Assembly: GCA_030650395.1 (NCBI GenBank)
Contig: JAUSDY010000143.1
Coordinates: 1 to 64,000 of the forward strand
Source of the DNA: Acidobacteriota bacterium
Lineage (GTDB): Bacteria; Acidobacteriota; Vicinamibacteria; Vicinamibacterales; UBA2999
Length of the DNA stretch: 64,000 nt
Direction of reading: 5' to 3'
Shown one piece after another: positions 17,485-26,396 of this stretch. Numbering within the stretch: position 1 is the first letter of the stretch; the number at the start of each line of letters is the position of its first letter. Under the pieces are notes generated by a model. The model worked only from the letters and a program-made list of their open reading frames with translations, was not told the origin of the DNA and searched no databases. The position numbers and the translations under genes are program-made.

Positions 17485-18630
17485 ATGTACCGACTGATAT
17501 TTCTCTTCACGGCGTTGGCGTTTGTCGGCTCGGTGCAAGCGCCGCAACCCGAACTGGCGATTCGCGTCGTCTCGCCCGAGCCGGACGCGTACGTCAGCGG
17601 TGTCACACTGCTCAAAGCCGCGGTGGTGCCGGCCGTGAAGGCGCTCGAGGTCAACCAGCTGCTCTTTTACGCAGACGGCAAGCAGGTCTGCAACGTGCTG
17701 GATCCGATCGCGGCGGAGTGCACATGGGACGCCGGCGACCAACTGCGGCCGCACGTCATCCGCGTCGTCGCCAACCTGAAGAACGGCGGGCGGCTGGTCG
17801 CAAGCGCCCGCACCAAGGGCCTCGAGCAAGTTGAAAAAGTGGTCGTCGAGGTCGTGCAGATCACCGCGGTGGTCACCGACAAGGGGCGCTTCGTGCCCGG
17901 CCTGGCGCGCGGCGCGTTTAAGCTCACCGAAGACGGCGTGGCGCAAACCATCGAGCACTTCTCGTCGGAAGGCTCGCCGCTCGAGATCGTCGTCGCCATC
18001 GACGTCAGCGAAAGCATGACGCAGGCGATGCCGCAGCTCAAGAACGCGGCGAAGAAATTCCTGTCGGCGCTGGGTCCGAAGGACCAGGTCACCGTGACCG
18101 CATTCAACGACAACATGTTCACGCTGGCCAAGCGCGAAACCAGCGTGCCGCTTCGGATCCGCGCGATCGACCGGCTCTCGGCCTGGGGCGGCACGGCGCT
18201 CTACGACGTGATCATCCGCGGAGTGCAGCAGCTGGCGAAGCAGCCCGGGCGGCGCGTGCTCGTCGTCTTCAGCGACGGCGACGATCGCACCAGCCACGCC
18301 ACCATTCAGGCCGTCGAAGCGGCGGTCCGCGCCAACGACGCAACGCTGTTCATGGTGGCGCTCGGCCGCGGTGTGAAGGAAGCGCAGCTCAAGACCGGCA
18401 TCGAGCGCCTGGTGGAGTTAAGCGGCGGGCGCGCCCTCTTTGTCGAGCGTAGCGAGCAGCTCGACGAACCCTTCGCCGGGATTCTCGACGAGCTGTCGCA
18501 CCAGTACATCGTCGGCTACGAATCATCCAACCCGAAGCGCAACGGATCGTGGCGCGACGTCAAGGTCGAAGTGCCCGGCACCAAATACTCGGTTCGCGCG
18601 CGGCAGGGTTACCGCGCCCCGGGATCGTGA
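17485..18630 (+). CDS. Secreted VWA-domain protein
   Basis: A protein of 381 residues with signal peptide MYRLIFLFTALAFVGSVQA. An Ig-like N-terminal domain (LAIRVVSPEPDAYVSGVTLLKA) precedes the acidobacterial VWA module. This module has VVVEVVQITAVVTDKGRFVPGLARGAF, the metal site DVSESM near 173, GGTALYDVI and VVFSDGDDRT, and ends HQYIVGYESSNPKRNG...VRARQGYRAPGS. The intact MIDAS suggests divalent-metal-dependent ligand binding. ATG 17485 directly follows a 7-bp repeat array, so no native promoter is visible immediately upstream. The stop TGA overlaps the ATG of the next VWA gene by one base, implying translational coupling. Confidence 0.88.
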   Translation: MYRLIFLFTALAFVGSVQAPQPELAIRVVSPEPDAYVSGVTLLKAAVVPAVKALEVNQLLFYADGKQVCNVLDPIAAECTWDAGDQLRPHVIRVVANLKNGGRLVASARTKGLEQVEKVVVEVVQITAVVTDKGRFVPGLARGAFKLTEDGVAQTIEHFSSEGSPLEIVVAIDVSESMTQAMPQLKNAAKKFLSALGPKDQVTVTAFNDNMFTLAKRETSVPLRIRAIDRLSAWGGTALYDVIIRGVQQLAKQPGRRVLVVFSDGDDRTSHATIQAVEAAVRANDATLFMVALGRGVKEAQLKTGIERLVELSGGRALFVERSEQLDEPFAGILDELSHQYIVGYESSNPKRNGSWRDVKVEVPGTKYSVRARQGYRAPGS

Positions 18631-21527
18631 TGTCGACGGCTCACGGCAAAGTAGGGCACCCCTTCCGCCTTCGCGCGAAGCGCTTCGGCGAGACCACCGT
18701 AGCCTTGGCGGAGGCGGTTATGGGGTGCCTCGTGGCGGTGGCCGCTATGTGGACCGTCTCGGTCGTGGCCGGCGCGCAACAACAGCCGGCGCTGCCACGC
18801 CCGACCTTCGACGCCAAGGCCGAGCTCGTGCTGATCGACGTCAACGTGATCGACCGCGACGCGCGGCCGGTGGCGACCCTGACGACGGATGATTTCGAGC
18901 TGCAGGTCAACGGCCAGCCACGCAAGATCGACTCGCTGCAGTTTGTCTCGACGGCGCCCACCAACGCGACGCCGACCACGGCGCGGGAAGCCGCGTTCAG
19001 CTCGAACGAAATGGCGACCACGGGGCGCCTGCTGTTGTTCGTGGTCGACGAGAACAATCTGCGCACCGGATCGTCGCGCACGATCCTGCGCACAGCGCAG
19101 ACATTATTCGATCGACTGGCCCCCGGCGACATGATCGGCCTGGCGCGCTTGCCTAACGGCTCCGGCAACGTCGAGTTCACCACCAATCGCGCGCGTGTGG
19201 TCGCCGCGATGGGGCGCATCACCGGCAACGTGGGCGGGCGCACCGGCATGACCAAGGTCAACCTCAGCGAGGCCTGGGCCCACGAGTCCAACGATCTGTC
19301 GCTGTGGGAAAACGCGATCGAGCGTGAGTGCCAGGGACAAGCCGGCGCCGACCGCGAAGCGTGCATCAATGCTCTTGAAGGCGACGCGCGCGCCATGATC
19401 ATCGAAACGAGCGCCCGGACCCGCGTCACGATGTCGGCGCTCGAGGGGCTGCTCAAGGGCCTGGGCGCCCTCAAGCAGCCGATCAACATTGTGATGATCT
19501 CCGAAGGCCTGTTCGTCGCGCGCGATCGGCAAAACATGAGCGAGATCGCGCGGCGCGCGGCCGAAGCGCGCGCCACCATCCACGTGATCCGGCCAGGACA
19601 GTCGTACTTCGATATCGACGACACCGCATCGCCCGGCGTGTCGCGGTTCTATGAAGACGGGCTGCTCGCCGAGGGGCTCGAACAACTGGCCGGGCAAACC
19701 CGCGGCACCATTGCCACGGTGAGCGGATCGGCGCAGATTGCGTTCGACCGCCTGGGCCGCGAGTTGTCGGGGTACTACCTGCTCGGGTTCGAGCCGACCG
19801 CGGCCGACCGCACCGGAGGCGAGCGCCGGATTCGCGTGCAGGTGAAAACGCGCGGGCTGACCGTGCGCGCGCGTCCGACATTCGTGATTCGCGATGCGTC
19901 GACTGCCGACATCGCCAACGCCAGCGGTGCCGCCACCGCACTCGATCAGGTGAAAGAGCTGCTGAGGGCTCCGCTGCCGACGCGCGGACTGCCGATGCGC
20001 GTCGCCAGCTACACCGCCACCGACACCGGGTCATCGAAGATCCGCATCGTCATCGCCGCCGAGGTCGGCGACGATGCCACTGAGGAAGCGGAGTGGCCGG
20101 TCGGCGTGATGGTGCTCGACAAGAACGATCGCGCGGTCGTGAGCCGCGCCGGCCCGTCGAAACTCGGGCCCGCCAGCCCGCGTGGCCCGTCACCGCGGTT
20201 GATCCTGACGTCGCTGCTGCTCGACCCGGGCGAGTACACGTTGCGTCTCGCCGCTGTTGACGATGCCGGCCGCATGGGCAGCGTGCATCACACCATCAAC
20301 GCGCGGTTCTCGCCGGCAGGCGGCAAGCTGAACGTGTCGGACCTGGTGTTGATCTCGCAGCCGCTCGCGGCCGGCGGCGCGCCGCGGCCGCGGCCGTCGG
20401 GGGTGATCGACACCGAGGGTCTCTCGGCGCTGATCGAGATGGTGAGTACCGACCAGGCGCTGCTCGCGCGTGCCAGGGTCACCGTGCAGATCGTCGATGG
20501 CGAAAACGGCAGCCCGCTCGTGAACGTCGAGGCGCGCCAGGCGTCGCGCGGTGAAGGCCAGCGCGCCTTTGCGGCGCGGTTGAACCTCGGCGTGCTGCCG
20601 CCGGGCGAGTACATCGCGCGTGCCATCATCACCGCGCCCGGCCAGCCCGAGACTCGCGTCATGCGCGCGTTCGAGCTTGCGCCGATCGCGGCCCCTCCGA
20701 CCGAAGCCGTGGACCTCGGCGTGCCGCTCGATCCCGACGCGCCGCCGGCGCCGCTGGCCGCGGTGAAGATCTTCGCGCCGGTGCCGCGCTTCGTCAAAGA
20801 CACGGTGCTCGTCCCAGGCGTGCTCCGTCCGTTCCTCGACGGACTCGAAGACACGCATCCGCCGTCGCCGGCCGTCGCGGCGATCCTCGAGCAGGCACGC
20901 AACGGCAACTACGCCGCACCCAGCGAGCCGGGCGCGACGCCCGAGGATGAAACGTCGCTGGCGTTCGTGCGCGGATTGAGCGCGATGCAAAAGGGCGAGC
21001 TGCCGCAGGCGGCCGCGTGGTTCCAACAAACGCTGAAGGGCGCGTCGGATTTTCTCGGTGCCGCGTTCTACCTCGGCGCCGCGCACGCCGCGCAGGGCCG
21101 CGACAAGGAAGCCGCCGGTGCGTGGCAGATGGCGCTGCTCAGCGAGAACCCTGCGGCGGTGTATCCCGCGCTGGTCGATGCGTTACTGCGAATCGGCGAC
21201 GGCCGCCAGGCGCTCGACCTGATTGAAGAGGCGCCTGATGCGTGGCCAGACGACAACCAACGCATCCGCCGTCAGGCAACCGCGCTCGCGATGCTGGGCG
21301 ATTACAACGGCGCGCTGCCCAAGCTCGTCGAGCTGCTCGACACGAAGAACGACGATCAGCCGCTGCTCTTCATCGCGATTCAAGTGATGTACAAGATCCA
21401 CGCCGAGAAGGGCGGCCTCGACGCCAACAACAAGGCGAGGTTCGCCAACTACGTCGCGCGCCACCAGCAACTCGGCGGGCCGGATCGTGCCATTGTCGAG
21501 ACGTGGCGACGGTTTGTCATGAGATGA
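18630..21527 (+). CDS. Large VWA-domain protein with C-terminal TPR region
   Basis: A protein of 965 residues from ATG 18630, coupled to the preceding VWA gene. After a long N-terminus with a hydrophobic export segment (VMGCLVAVAAMWTVSVVAG), the acidobacterial VWA module reads KAELVLIDVNVIDRDARPVATL...LLLFVVDENNLRTGSS...YYLLGFEPT. Here the MIDAS is incomplete (VVDENN rather than DxSxS), so metal binding is doubtful. A beta-sandwich region follows (about 480-700). The last 200 residues form TPR-like helices (MQKGELPQAAAWFQQTLKG, AAHAAQGRDKEAAGAWQMALL, AMLGDYNGALPKLVELLD), probably for protein contacts. The first 33 residues overlap a repeat element (18655-18729), so the native N-terminus may have been shorter. 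Confidence 0.85.
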   Translation: MSTAHGKVGHPFRLRAKRFGETTVALAEAVMGCLVAVAAMWTVSVVAGAQQQPALPRPTFDAKAELVLIDVNVIDRDARPVATLTTDDFELQVNGQPRKIDSLQFVSTAPTNATPTTAREAAFSSNEMATTGRLLLFVVDENNLRTGSSRTILRTAQTLFDRLAPGDMIGLARLPNGSGNVEFTTNRARVVAAMGRITGNVGGRTGMTKVNLSEAWAHESNDLSLWENAIERECQGQAGADREACINALEGDARAMIIETSARTRVTMSALEGLLKGLGALKQPINIVMISEGLFVARDRQNMSEIARRAAEARATIHVIRPGQSYFDIDDTASPGVSRFYEDGLLAEGLEQLAGQTRGTIATVSGSAQIAFDRLGRELSGYYLLGFEPTAADRTGGERRIRVQVKTRGLTVRARPTFVIRDASTADIANASGAATALDQVKELLRAPLPTRGLPMRVASYTATDTGSSKIRIVIAAEVGDDATEEAEWPVGVMVLDKNDRAVVSRAGPSKLGPASPRGPSPRLILTSLLLDPGEYTLRLAAVDDAGRMGSVHHTINARFSPAGGKLNVSDLVLISQPLAAGGAPRPRPSGVIDTEGLSALIEMVSTDQALLARARVTVQIVDGENGSPLVNVEARQASRGEGQRAFAARLNLGVLPPGEYIARAIITAPGQPETRVMRAFELAPIAAPPTEAVDLGVPLDPDAPPAPLAAVKIFAPVPRFVKDTVLVPGVLRPFLDGLEDTHPPSPAVAAILEQARNGNYAAPSEPGATPEDETSLAFVRGLSAMQKGELPQAAAWFQQTLKGASDFLGAAFYLGAAHAAQGRDKEAAGAWQMALLSENPAAVYPALVDALLRIGDGRQALDLIEEAPDAWPDDNQRIRRQATALAMLGDYNGALPKLVELLDTKNDDQPLLFIAIQVMYKIHAEKGGLDANNKARFANYVARHQQLGGPDRAIVETWRRFVMR
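18655..18729. repeat. 75-bp repeat element with GGCACCCC terminal inverted repeats
   Basis: GGCACCCC at the left end pairs with GGGGTGCC at the right. The interior contains TTCGCGCGAAGCGCTTCGG hairpins and the CGTAGCCTTGGCGGAGGCGG core also found at 5741. It lies in frame within the N-terminal codons of the large VWA gene. Confidence 0.7.
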
Positions 21528-21533
21528 AAGACT

Positions 21534-21602
21534 TGTTAGTTGAAAGTTGAAAGTTGGCAGTTGAAAGTTTCAGTTGTCAGTTCAAGTTTCAAGTTTCAAG
21601 TT
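21534..21602. repeat. Inverted 7-bp array next to a four-helix-bundle gene
   Basis: GTTGAAAGTTGAAAGTTGGCA on the left is followed by TCAAGTTTCAAGTTTCAAGTT on the right. It separates the VWA gene from the four-helix-bundle gene and overlaps the 3' end of the latter. Confidence 0.85.
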
Positions 21603-22024
21603 CGTTGTCCTCTGGCTCTTGTGCGGTGGGGTTTCTTTGATTCGCGCTCGAGGCGATGGGCGACCTTGATCGCGATTGTGGCGAAGATGGCGCATAGCTC
21701 ACCGGCTTCGCGTTCCAGGTCTGCGACTTTCTGGAAGCCATTCAGCTGGCCGAGCCGAAGTTTTGCGAGACACTGTCTTGATTCCTTCGCTTCTCGAAGA
21801 GTCAGTTCGATCTTGTAGAGGAAATCCGCGTCACTCGAAGCGTCGTCGGCTTCGACGAGATTGTTCGACGTCGAATCCGCGGCCCGCACCAGTTGTCCCC
21901 AGACGGTGGCACTCGGGACGTTGGTGAACCGCTCGGGACAGGCCAGGTTTATGCCGGTAGAAAAGCGCAGGGTGCGCTCCTGGAGCGCCAGAGTACGCTT
22001 GCGAGCTTCAGATGGTGGCTTCAT
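21596..22024 (-). CDS. Second four-helix-bundle (23S rRNA IVS-type) protein
   Basis: A protein of 142 residues from ATG 22024. It contains LRFSTGINLACPERFTNVPSATVWGQLVRAADSTSNNLVEADDA and FLYKIELTLREAKESRQCLAKL, the conserved core of the IVP/S23 family, with a basic C-terminus (RLERESKKPHRTRARGQR). It differs clearly from the protein at 9207, so this is not a recent duplication. Like that gene it touches a short-repeat array. A nucleic-acid-binding oligomer is the likely form; its biological role is not known. Confidence 0.85.
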   Translation of the reverse strand: MKPPSEARKRTLALQERTLRFSTGINLACPERFTNVPSATVWGQLVRAADSTSNNLVEADDASSDADFLYKIELTLREAKESRQCLAKLRLGQLNGFQKVADLEREAGELCAIFATIAIKVAHRLERESKKPHRTRARGQRT

Positions 22025-22166
22025 GCCACTGACCAGTGCATACCGCGCACCAGCTAGGATCCCTAGGAAATCACCGGATAGGGTGACGGACGGTCGCAGT
22101 TTCTGATCGCCCGCAACGCGCTGATGGCTGCAAATTTAGCGAACAGCGAAGCGCAGCGAAACTGAA
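22025..22166. other. Short non-coding gap
   Basis: This is the upstream region of the four-helix-bundle gene and the tail of the ADOP gene. It contains CTAGGATCCCTAG-type near-palindromes but no clear gene or terminator. Confidence 0.4.
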
Positions 22167-24896
22167 CTAACGAGCCTCCCGCAACACCTGCAGCGGATCA
22201 GTGTTCGCCACTCGCCGAGCCGGCACAATGCATGCGAGACTACCGGCGACCAGCAGCAGAATCGGCCCCGCGACGAAGCTCACCCAATCGTGGGTCGAGA
22301 CTCCGTAGACAAACTGCGCGATGGTCGTCGAGAGCGCAAACGCCGATGCCAGCCCGAACGCCATCCCGGCAATCATCGCGAGGGCCGCTTGCGCCAGCAC
22401 CGTCCGCACCACATCGCCGCGCGTGGCGCCGAGCGCGGTGCGCACGGCAATCTCCCGGGATCGCTGCGTCACGCTCTGCGACAGCACGCCAAAAAGGCCG
22501 GTGCCGGCGATCAACAGCGCGAACAGCGCAAAGCCGCCCAGCAACACCGCGTAGATGCGCGGCCGCGACAGGCTCGCCGCAACCCGCTGATCCATTGTCA
22601 TCACCGCATCGAGCGCCAGGAGCGGATCCTCTTGGCGCAAGATCGTCCGCAACGTCTCGACGTATGCCGACGGATCGTCAGCGGTGCGGACCACGATGAA
22701 CGACTGAAATCCGAAGTTCGCGCCCGGCAGCTGCGCGTACGACACGAACATTTCCGGCTGCGCCGGTTCGTCGGGCCCGCTTTGCTTCACATCCTCCACC
22801 ACGCCGACGATCTGCGTCGCCGTTGGCGCCCTGCTCGAGCGCACCGCGTTGACCCCAAGCGACTGCGAGACGGCCCGCTCGACGGGAACATCATCCAGAT
22901 ACTTCCTGACGAACGATCGGTTCACCACGACGCTCGGCGAAGACGACGCCCCGTCCGCGGCGGTGAGCGGCCGGCCTGCCACCACCCGAATGCCGAGGGC
23001 GCCGAAGTAGTCGGGCGTAACGACCCGCCGAATCGCTTCGACCTCGATTTCCGCGCCGGGCCGGAACGGCGACGGGAACTTGAACGTCACGAATCCGCCG
23101 GCCGAGGCGAGCGGCAACGCGGTGCTGGTGGCGGCATGCGTCACGCCAGGCCGGCTCTTGATCCGTTCGAGAATGGCCGCCAGCGCCTGCGCGCGCCGTT
23201 CGAGAGGATACGCCGGTGGAAACGGGATGGTGCCCGTTAGCACGTTCGCGGGGTCGTAGCCGCGATCGGCTTGCATGTAGGCGATGAAACTGCGCACGAG
23301 CAGCGTCGCCCCGACCAGCAGCACACACGTCACCGCGACCTGGCTCAACACGATCACCGCGCGCGTCGCCGCCACCCGGCCTCGGCCTGCGCCGACCGAC
23401 GAGATGCCTCCCTCCGACAGCGACCTCGCGAGATCGAGGCGCCGGACCTGCATCAGCGGCAACACGCCGCACAACACGCTGGTCATGCCTGCGAGCACGA
23501 CACTGAACAGCAGCACGATCCGATCGATGGCGATCGCATCCGCCCGCGGGAACCCTTGAGGCAGGATCGACGGCAGCATGGCATGCAGCGTCGCCGCGAG
23601 CAGCAGGCCTGCGCCGCCGCCGATAGCTCCGACGATGACGTTCTCCAGCAGCAACTGCCGCGCAAGGCGGGACGTCCCGGCGCCCAGTGCCGCCCGAATG
23701 GTGAACTCGCGATGCCGCGCCGCCGTTCGTGCCAGCTGCAGATTCGCGACGTTCGCGATCGCGGTGACAAACAGCAGGCCCGCCGCGGCCAACAAAATCA
23801 GGATCGCCGGACGGACCTCCGCCGTCGCCGCGGCCTTCGCGTCGACCGCGGCAACCTGGATGGGATCGCGCGCGCCGAACAGCGCCATGGCCATCGGGCC
23901 GGCATCGGGCGCCGCCAAGGCGCGTGCCGTGCCTTCGGCCGATACCTGCGCCGCGGTCACGCCCGGACGCATCCGCGCCAGCGCGCGCATGATCACACCG
24001 CGCTTGGTGCCGTTTGCACCATCGACCGACGGGATCACCCACGGCATCCAGGCCCTGACCTCCCTCGATGGGAACTGGAAGTCCCTCGGCATCACGCCGA
24101 CAACGGTGGCTGGGGAGCCATCGAGCACGATCGTCCGCCCGAGGATATCGTCGCGGCCGCCGAAGCGCTGTTGCCAGAACCCGAACGACAGGATCACCAG
24201 GGCGGGCTGTCCGGGTTTGCCTTCGTCCGGCGCGAAGTTCCGCCCCAGCACCGGCGCGGCTTTCAGAGTGGGGAACATGCCGGGAGTCACCAGCGTGACC
24301 GACACCCGCGTGGCCTCGCCGTCGCCCGACAAGGTCATGCTCGAATCGTCGCGCCACGCGCCGATCGATTCGATGGTCTGCGGCGCCTCGCTCCACGCGA
24401 GGAAGGTGCCGTTCAGAATGGTGCTGGGAATTCGGCCTTGCCGTCCTCCGCGCGTTTCGGTGACCCGAACGAGCGCGTCCGAATCGGCCCACGGCAACGG
24501 CCGGAGCAGCACGCTGTTGGCGACACTGAACAAGGTGGTGGTGGTGCCGATGCCGAGCGCGATCGTGAGCACCGTCAGCAGCGCGTAGCCCGGCTGGGAT
24601 CGCAGCAGGCGGAGCCCATAAGAAATATCTTCCATCGCGCCAAATGCGGAACGGCTGGACGAGGAAGGCGGAGCCACGGTGGGCGCCCTCTTCGGCCGGC
24701 GGCGGAGGACTTGCGGATCCTCGTGCCATCCTGCAATCAGCGCATCGATCTGCCGCAGCGCTTCTGGACCCGGCACGTCGTCCGCGCGCAACGCCTCGTA
24801 TGCCGCTTCGGCATGCTGCGCGAGCTCCTCGACGATGTCGTCGTCGATGACGGAGGTGATGAAGGCCTGGCGAACGCGGTGTTTCCAGTCATGCAT
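22167..24896 (-). CDS. ADOP family ABC-type permease (MacB/FtsX-like)
   Basis: A protein of 909 residues. The soluble N-terminus (MHDWKHRVRQAFITS...EELAQHAEAAYEALRADG-like, about 1-85) is followed by YGLRLLRSQPGYALLTVLTIALGIGTTTTLFSVANSVLLRPLPW, the first helix of the orphan permeases. A MacB-like periplasmic domain comes next, then three helices, a second periplasmic domain and three C-terminal helices with SREIAVRTALGATRGDVVRTVL. Acidobacteria encode many such permeases without a partnered ATPase gene. They are presumed to act in export or mechanotransmission, substrate unknown. It overlaps the upstream padR gene by 8 nt, the usual pairing for this family. Confidence 0.9.
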   Translation of the reverse strand: MHDWKHRVRQAFITSVIDDDIVEELAQHAEAAYEALRADDVPGPEALRQIDALIAGWHEDPQVLRRRPKRAPTVAPPSSSSRSAFGAMEDISYGLRLLRSQPGYALLTVLTIALGIGTTTTLFSVANSVLLRPLPWADSDALVRVTETRGGRQGRIPSTILNGTFLAWSEAPQTIESIGAWRDDSSMTLSGDGEATRVSVTLVTPGMFPTLKAAPVLGRNFAPDEGKPGQPALVILSFGFWQQRFGGRDDILGRTIVLDGSPATVVGVMPRDFQFPSREVRAWMPWVIPSVDGANGTKRGVIMRALARMRPGVTAAQVSAEGTARALAAPDAGPMAMALFGARDPIQVAAVDAKAAATAEVRPAILILLAAAGLLFVTAIANVANLQLARTAARHREFTIRAALGAGTSRLARQLLLENVIVGAIGGGAGLLLAATLHAMLPSILPQGFPRADAIAIDRIVLLFSVVLAGMTSVLCGVLPLMQVRRLDLARSLSEGGISSVGAGRGRVAATRAVIVLSQVAVTCVLLVGATLLVRSFIAYMQADRGYDPANVLTGTIPFPPAYPLERRAQALAAILERIKSRPGVTHAATSTALPLASAGGFVTFKFPSPFRPGAEIEVEAIRRVVTPDYFGALGIRVVAGRPLTAADGASSSPSVVVNRSFVRKYLDDVPVERAVSQSLGVNAVRSSRAPTATQIVGVVEDVKQSGPDEPAQPEMFVSYAQLPGANFGFQSFIVVRTADDPSAYVETLRTILRQEDPLLALDAVMTMDQRVAASLSRPRIYAVLLGGFALFALLIAGTGLFGVLSQSVTQRSREIAVRTALGATRGDVVRTVLAQAALAMIAGMAFGLASAFALSTTIAQFVYGVSTHDWVSFVAGPILLLVAGSLACIVPARRVANTDPLQVLREAR

Positions 24897-25233
24897 GGCG
24901 GATTCCGGCGACGCGATCGAGCGCCGCGAAAAACGTGCCCCACACCGATCGCTGTTTGGAAAGGACGCCGCGGCCTCCCGGCGTGAGCCGGTACAAGCGG
25001 CGGCGGCGCTGGCCGGCCTTTTCGACCCACCGGCCTTCGATGAGACCTTTGTCTTCCAGTCGATAGAGCGTCGGGTAGAGTGACGTGACGTGGAAGGTGA
25101 TGGTGCCGTCCGATCGCTCGTTGATCAAGCGCCCGATCTCGTAGCCGTGCCGTTCCTGCTCTTCGAGCAGCGCCAGGACGAGCAATTCAGCGCTGCCCCG
25201 TTTCAATTCCTGCTCAAGCCTGTTCGTCGCCAT
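24889..25233 (-). CDS. PadR-family transcriptional regulator
   Basis: A winged-helix regulator of 114 residues: RGSAELLVLALLEEQERHGYEIGRLINERSDG, then FHVTSLYPTLYRLEDKGLIEGRWVEKAGQRRRRLYRLTPGGR, the diagnostic PadR recognition helix and wing. The C-terminal helix is short (PadR subfamily 2 size). It is the first gene of the operon with the ADOP permease and probably represses it, binding near its own start where an AT-rich stretch (ATATTGTTCATAGCAAAAT, 25235-25253) lies. Confidence 0.9.
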   Translation of the reverse strand: MATNRLEQELKRGSAELLVLALLEEQERHGYEIGRLINERSDGTITFHVTSLYPTLYRLEDKGLIEGRWVEKAGQRRRRLYRLTPGGRGVLSKQRSVWGTFFAALDRVAGIRHA

Positions 25234-25297
25234 ATTTTGCTATGAACAATATCACGGCTGCGGCGAACCTGTAACGAACCAGCCGAAGCCCTCCGAA

Positions 25298-25348
25298 CTT
25301 GAAACTTGAAACTGAAACTACCAACTTTCAACTTTCAACTTTCAACTA
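25298..25348. repeat. Inverted 7-bp array between divergent genes
   Basis: AACTTGAAACTTGAAACTGAA on the left is followed by CAACTTTCAACTTTCAACTTT on the right, where the unit CAACTTT is perfectly tandem. It lies between padR and the desaturase gene. Confidence 0.85.
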
Positions 25349-25448
25349 ACCCGTAAACCAGTAGAACCCTCTACGAACATGGCACTTACAGCCGGTGACA
25401 CAACTATTACAGTGCCGTCTGCCGACACCTGTTACTGTCGTCTTCCTT

Positions 25449-26312
25449 ATGGTTCCTGTCACCGAAATCTACGGCCGCAAGGCCTCGAGCGGCGAGATCA
25501 ACTGGATCACCGCTACTGCAATCATTTCCTTCCACGTCCTCGCAGTCGCGGCGCTGTTCTTCATCGACTTTGGCGCCATCGTGACGATGCTCGTGCTGTG
25601 GTGGGTGGCCGGCTCACTGGGCATCGGCATGGGCTACCACCGCCTGCTGACCCATCGCGGCTACAAGACGCCGAAGTGGGTTGAGTATTTCCTGACGCTG
25701 TGCGGCACGCTCGCGCTCGAAGGCGGGCCGATCTTCTGGGTCGCCACTCATCGCATTCACCATCAGCATTCGGATCACGAAGGCGATCCGCACACCCCGC
25801 GTGAAGGCGGCTATTGGGCGCACATGGGATGGATCATGACCGGCAAGGCGATGCATCACGACACGTCGATCCTCGCCCGCTATACGCCCGACCTCAGCAA
25901 GGATCGTTTCCACGTGTGGCTGACCACTTGGCACTGGATTCCGCAGGTGATCGTCGGCCTCGTGCTGCTCGCCTTCGGCGGCATCCCGTACGTGCTGTGG
26001 GGCACGTTCTTCCGCACCACCTACGGCCTGCACGCGACCTGGCTGGTGAACTCGGCGACGCACCTCTGGGGCTCGCGCCGCTTCCAGACCAAAGACGACT
26101 CGCGCAACAGCTGGTGGGTGGCGATGCTGACCTTCGGCGAAGGCTGGCACAACAACCATCACGCCCACCCGGTGTCGGCGCGGCACGGCCTGGCGTGGTA
26201 CGAGATCGACCTGAACTGGATCGGCATCAGCACGCTGAAGATGCTGGGCCTGGCGTGGGACGTCAAGGTCGCCAAGGTCCGCCAGGACATGGAAGAAGAA
26301 GCCGCAGCCTAA
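25449..26312 (+). CDS. Membrane fatty acid desaturase, delta-9 acyl-CoA type
   Basis: A di-iron membrane desaturase of 287 residues. The three histidine boxes are intact: HRLLTH (HX4H), HRIHHQHSDHEGDPHTPREGGYW (HX2HH with the long conserved tail) and HNNHHAHP (HX2HH). Four hydrophobic stretches surround them in the usual stearoyl-CoA-desaturase order. The reaction would introduce a cis double bond into acyl chains at the cytoplasmic face, adjusting membrane fluidity. ATG 25449 is preferred over a TTG or upstream starts because MVPVTEIYGRKASSGEINW matches the short N-terminus of bacterial members. A two-component pair follows on the same strand 85 nt downstream, with a repeat array between. 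Confidence 0.92.
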   Translation: MVPVTEIYGRKASSGEINWITATAIISFHVLAVAALFFIDFGAIVTMLVLWWVAGSLGIGMGYHRLLTHRGYKTPKWVEYFLTLCGTLALEGGPIFWVATHRIHHQHSDHEGDPHTPREGGYWAHMGWIMTGKAMHHDTSILARYTPDLSKDRFHVWLTTWHWIPQVIVGLVLLAFGGIPYVLWGTFFRTTYGLHATWLVNSATHLWGSRRFQTKDDSRNSWWVAMLTFGEGWHNNHHAHPVSARHGLAWYEIDLNWIGISTLKMLGLAWDVKVAKVRQDMEEEAAA

Positions 26313-26326
26313 GAAGCCACAGGGAC

Positions 26327-26396
26327 CAGGGATCAGGGCTCAGCGCATCGGGATCAGATATGCTGATCCCTGATTCCTGATCACTGATCCCTTCCT
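26327..26396. repeat. Inverted array of GATCAGGG/CCCTGATC units
   Basis: GGGACCAGGGATCAGGGCTCAG on the left and CTGATCCCTGATTCCTGATC on the right surround a perfect hairpin (GGGATCAG-ATATG-CTGATCCC, 26350-26370). It could attenuate read-through from the desaturase gene. Related arrays are at 28017 and 32413. Confidence 0.8.

Noticed and set aside
22290-24986. Long plus-strand frames (22290-23240 and 23271-24986) opposite the ADOP gene
   Set aside because: Gln/Arg/His-rich shadow translations without motifs; the minus strand encodes a complete ADOP permease.
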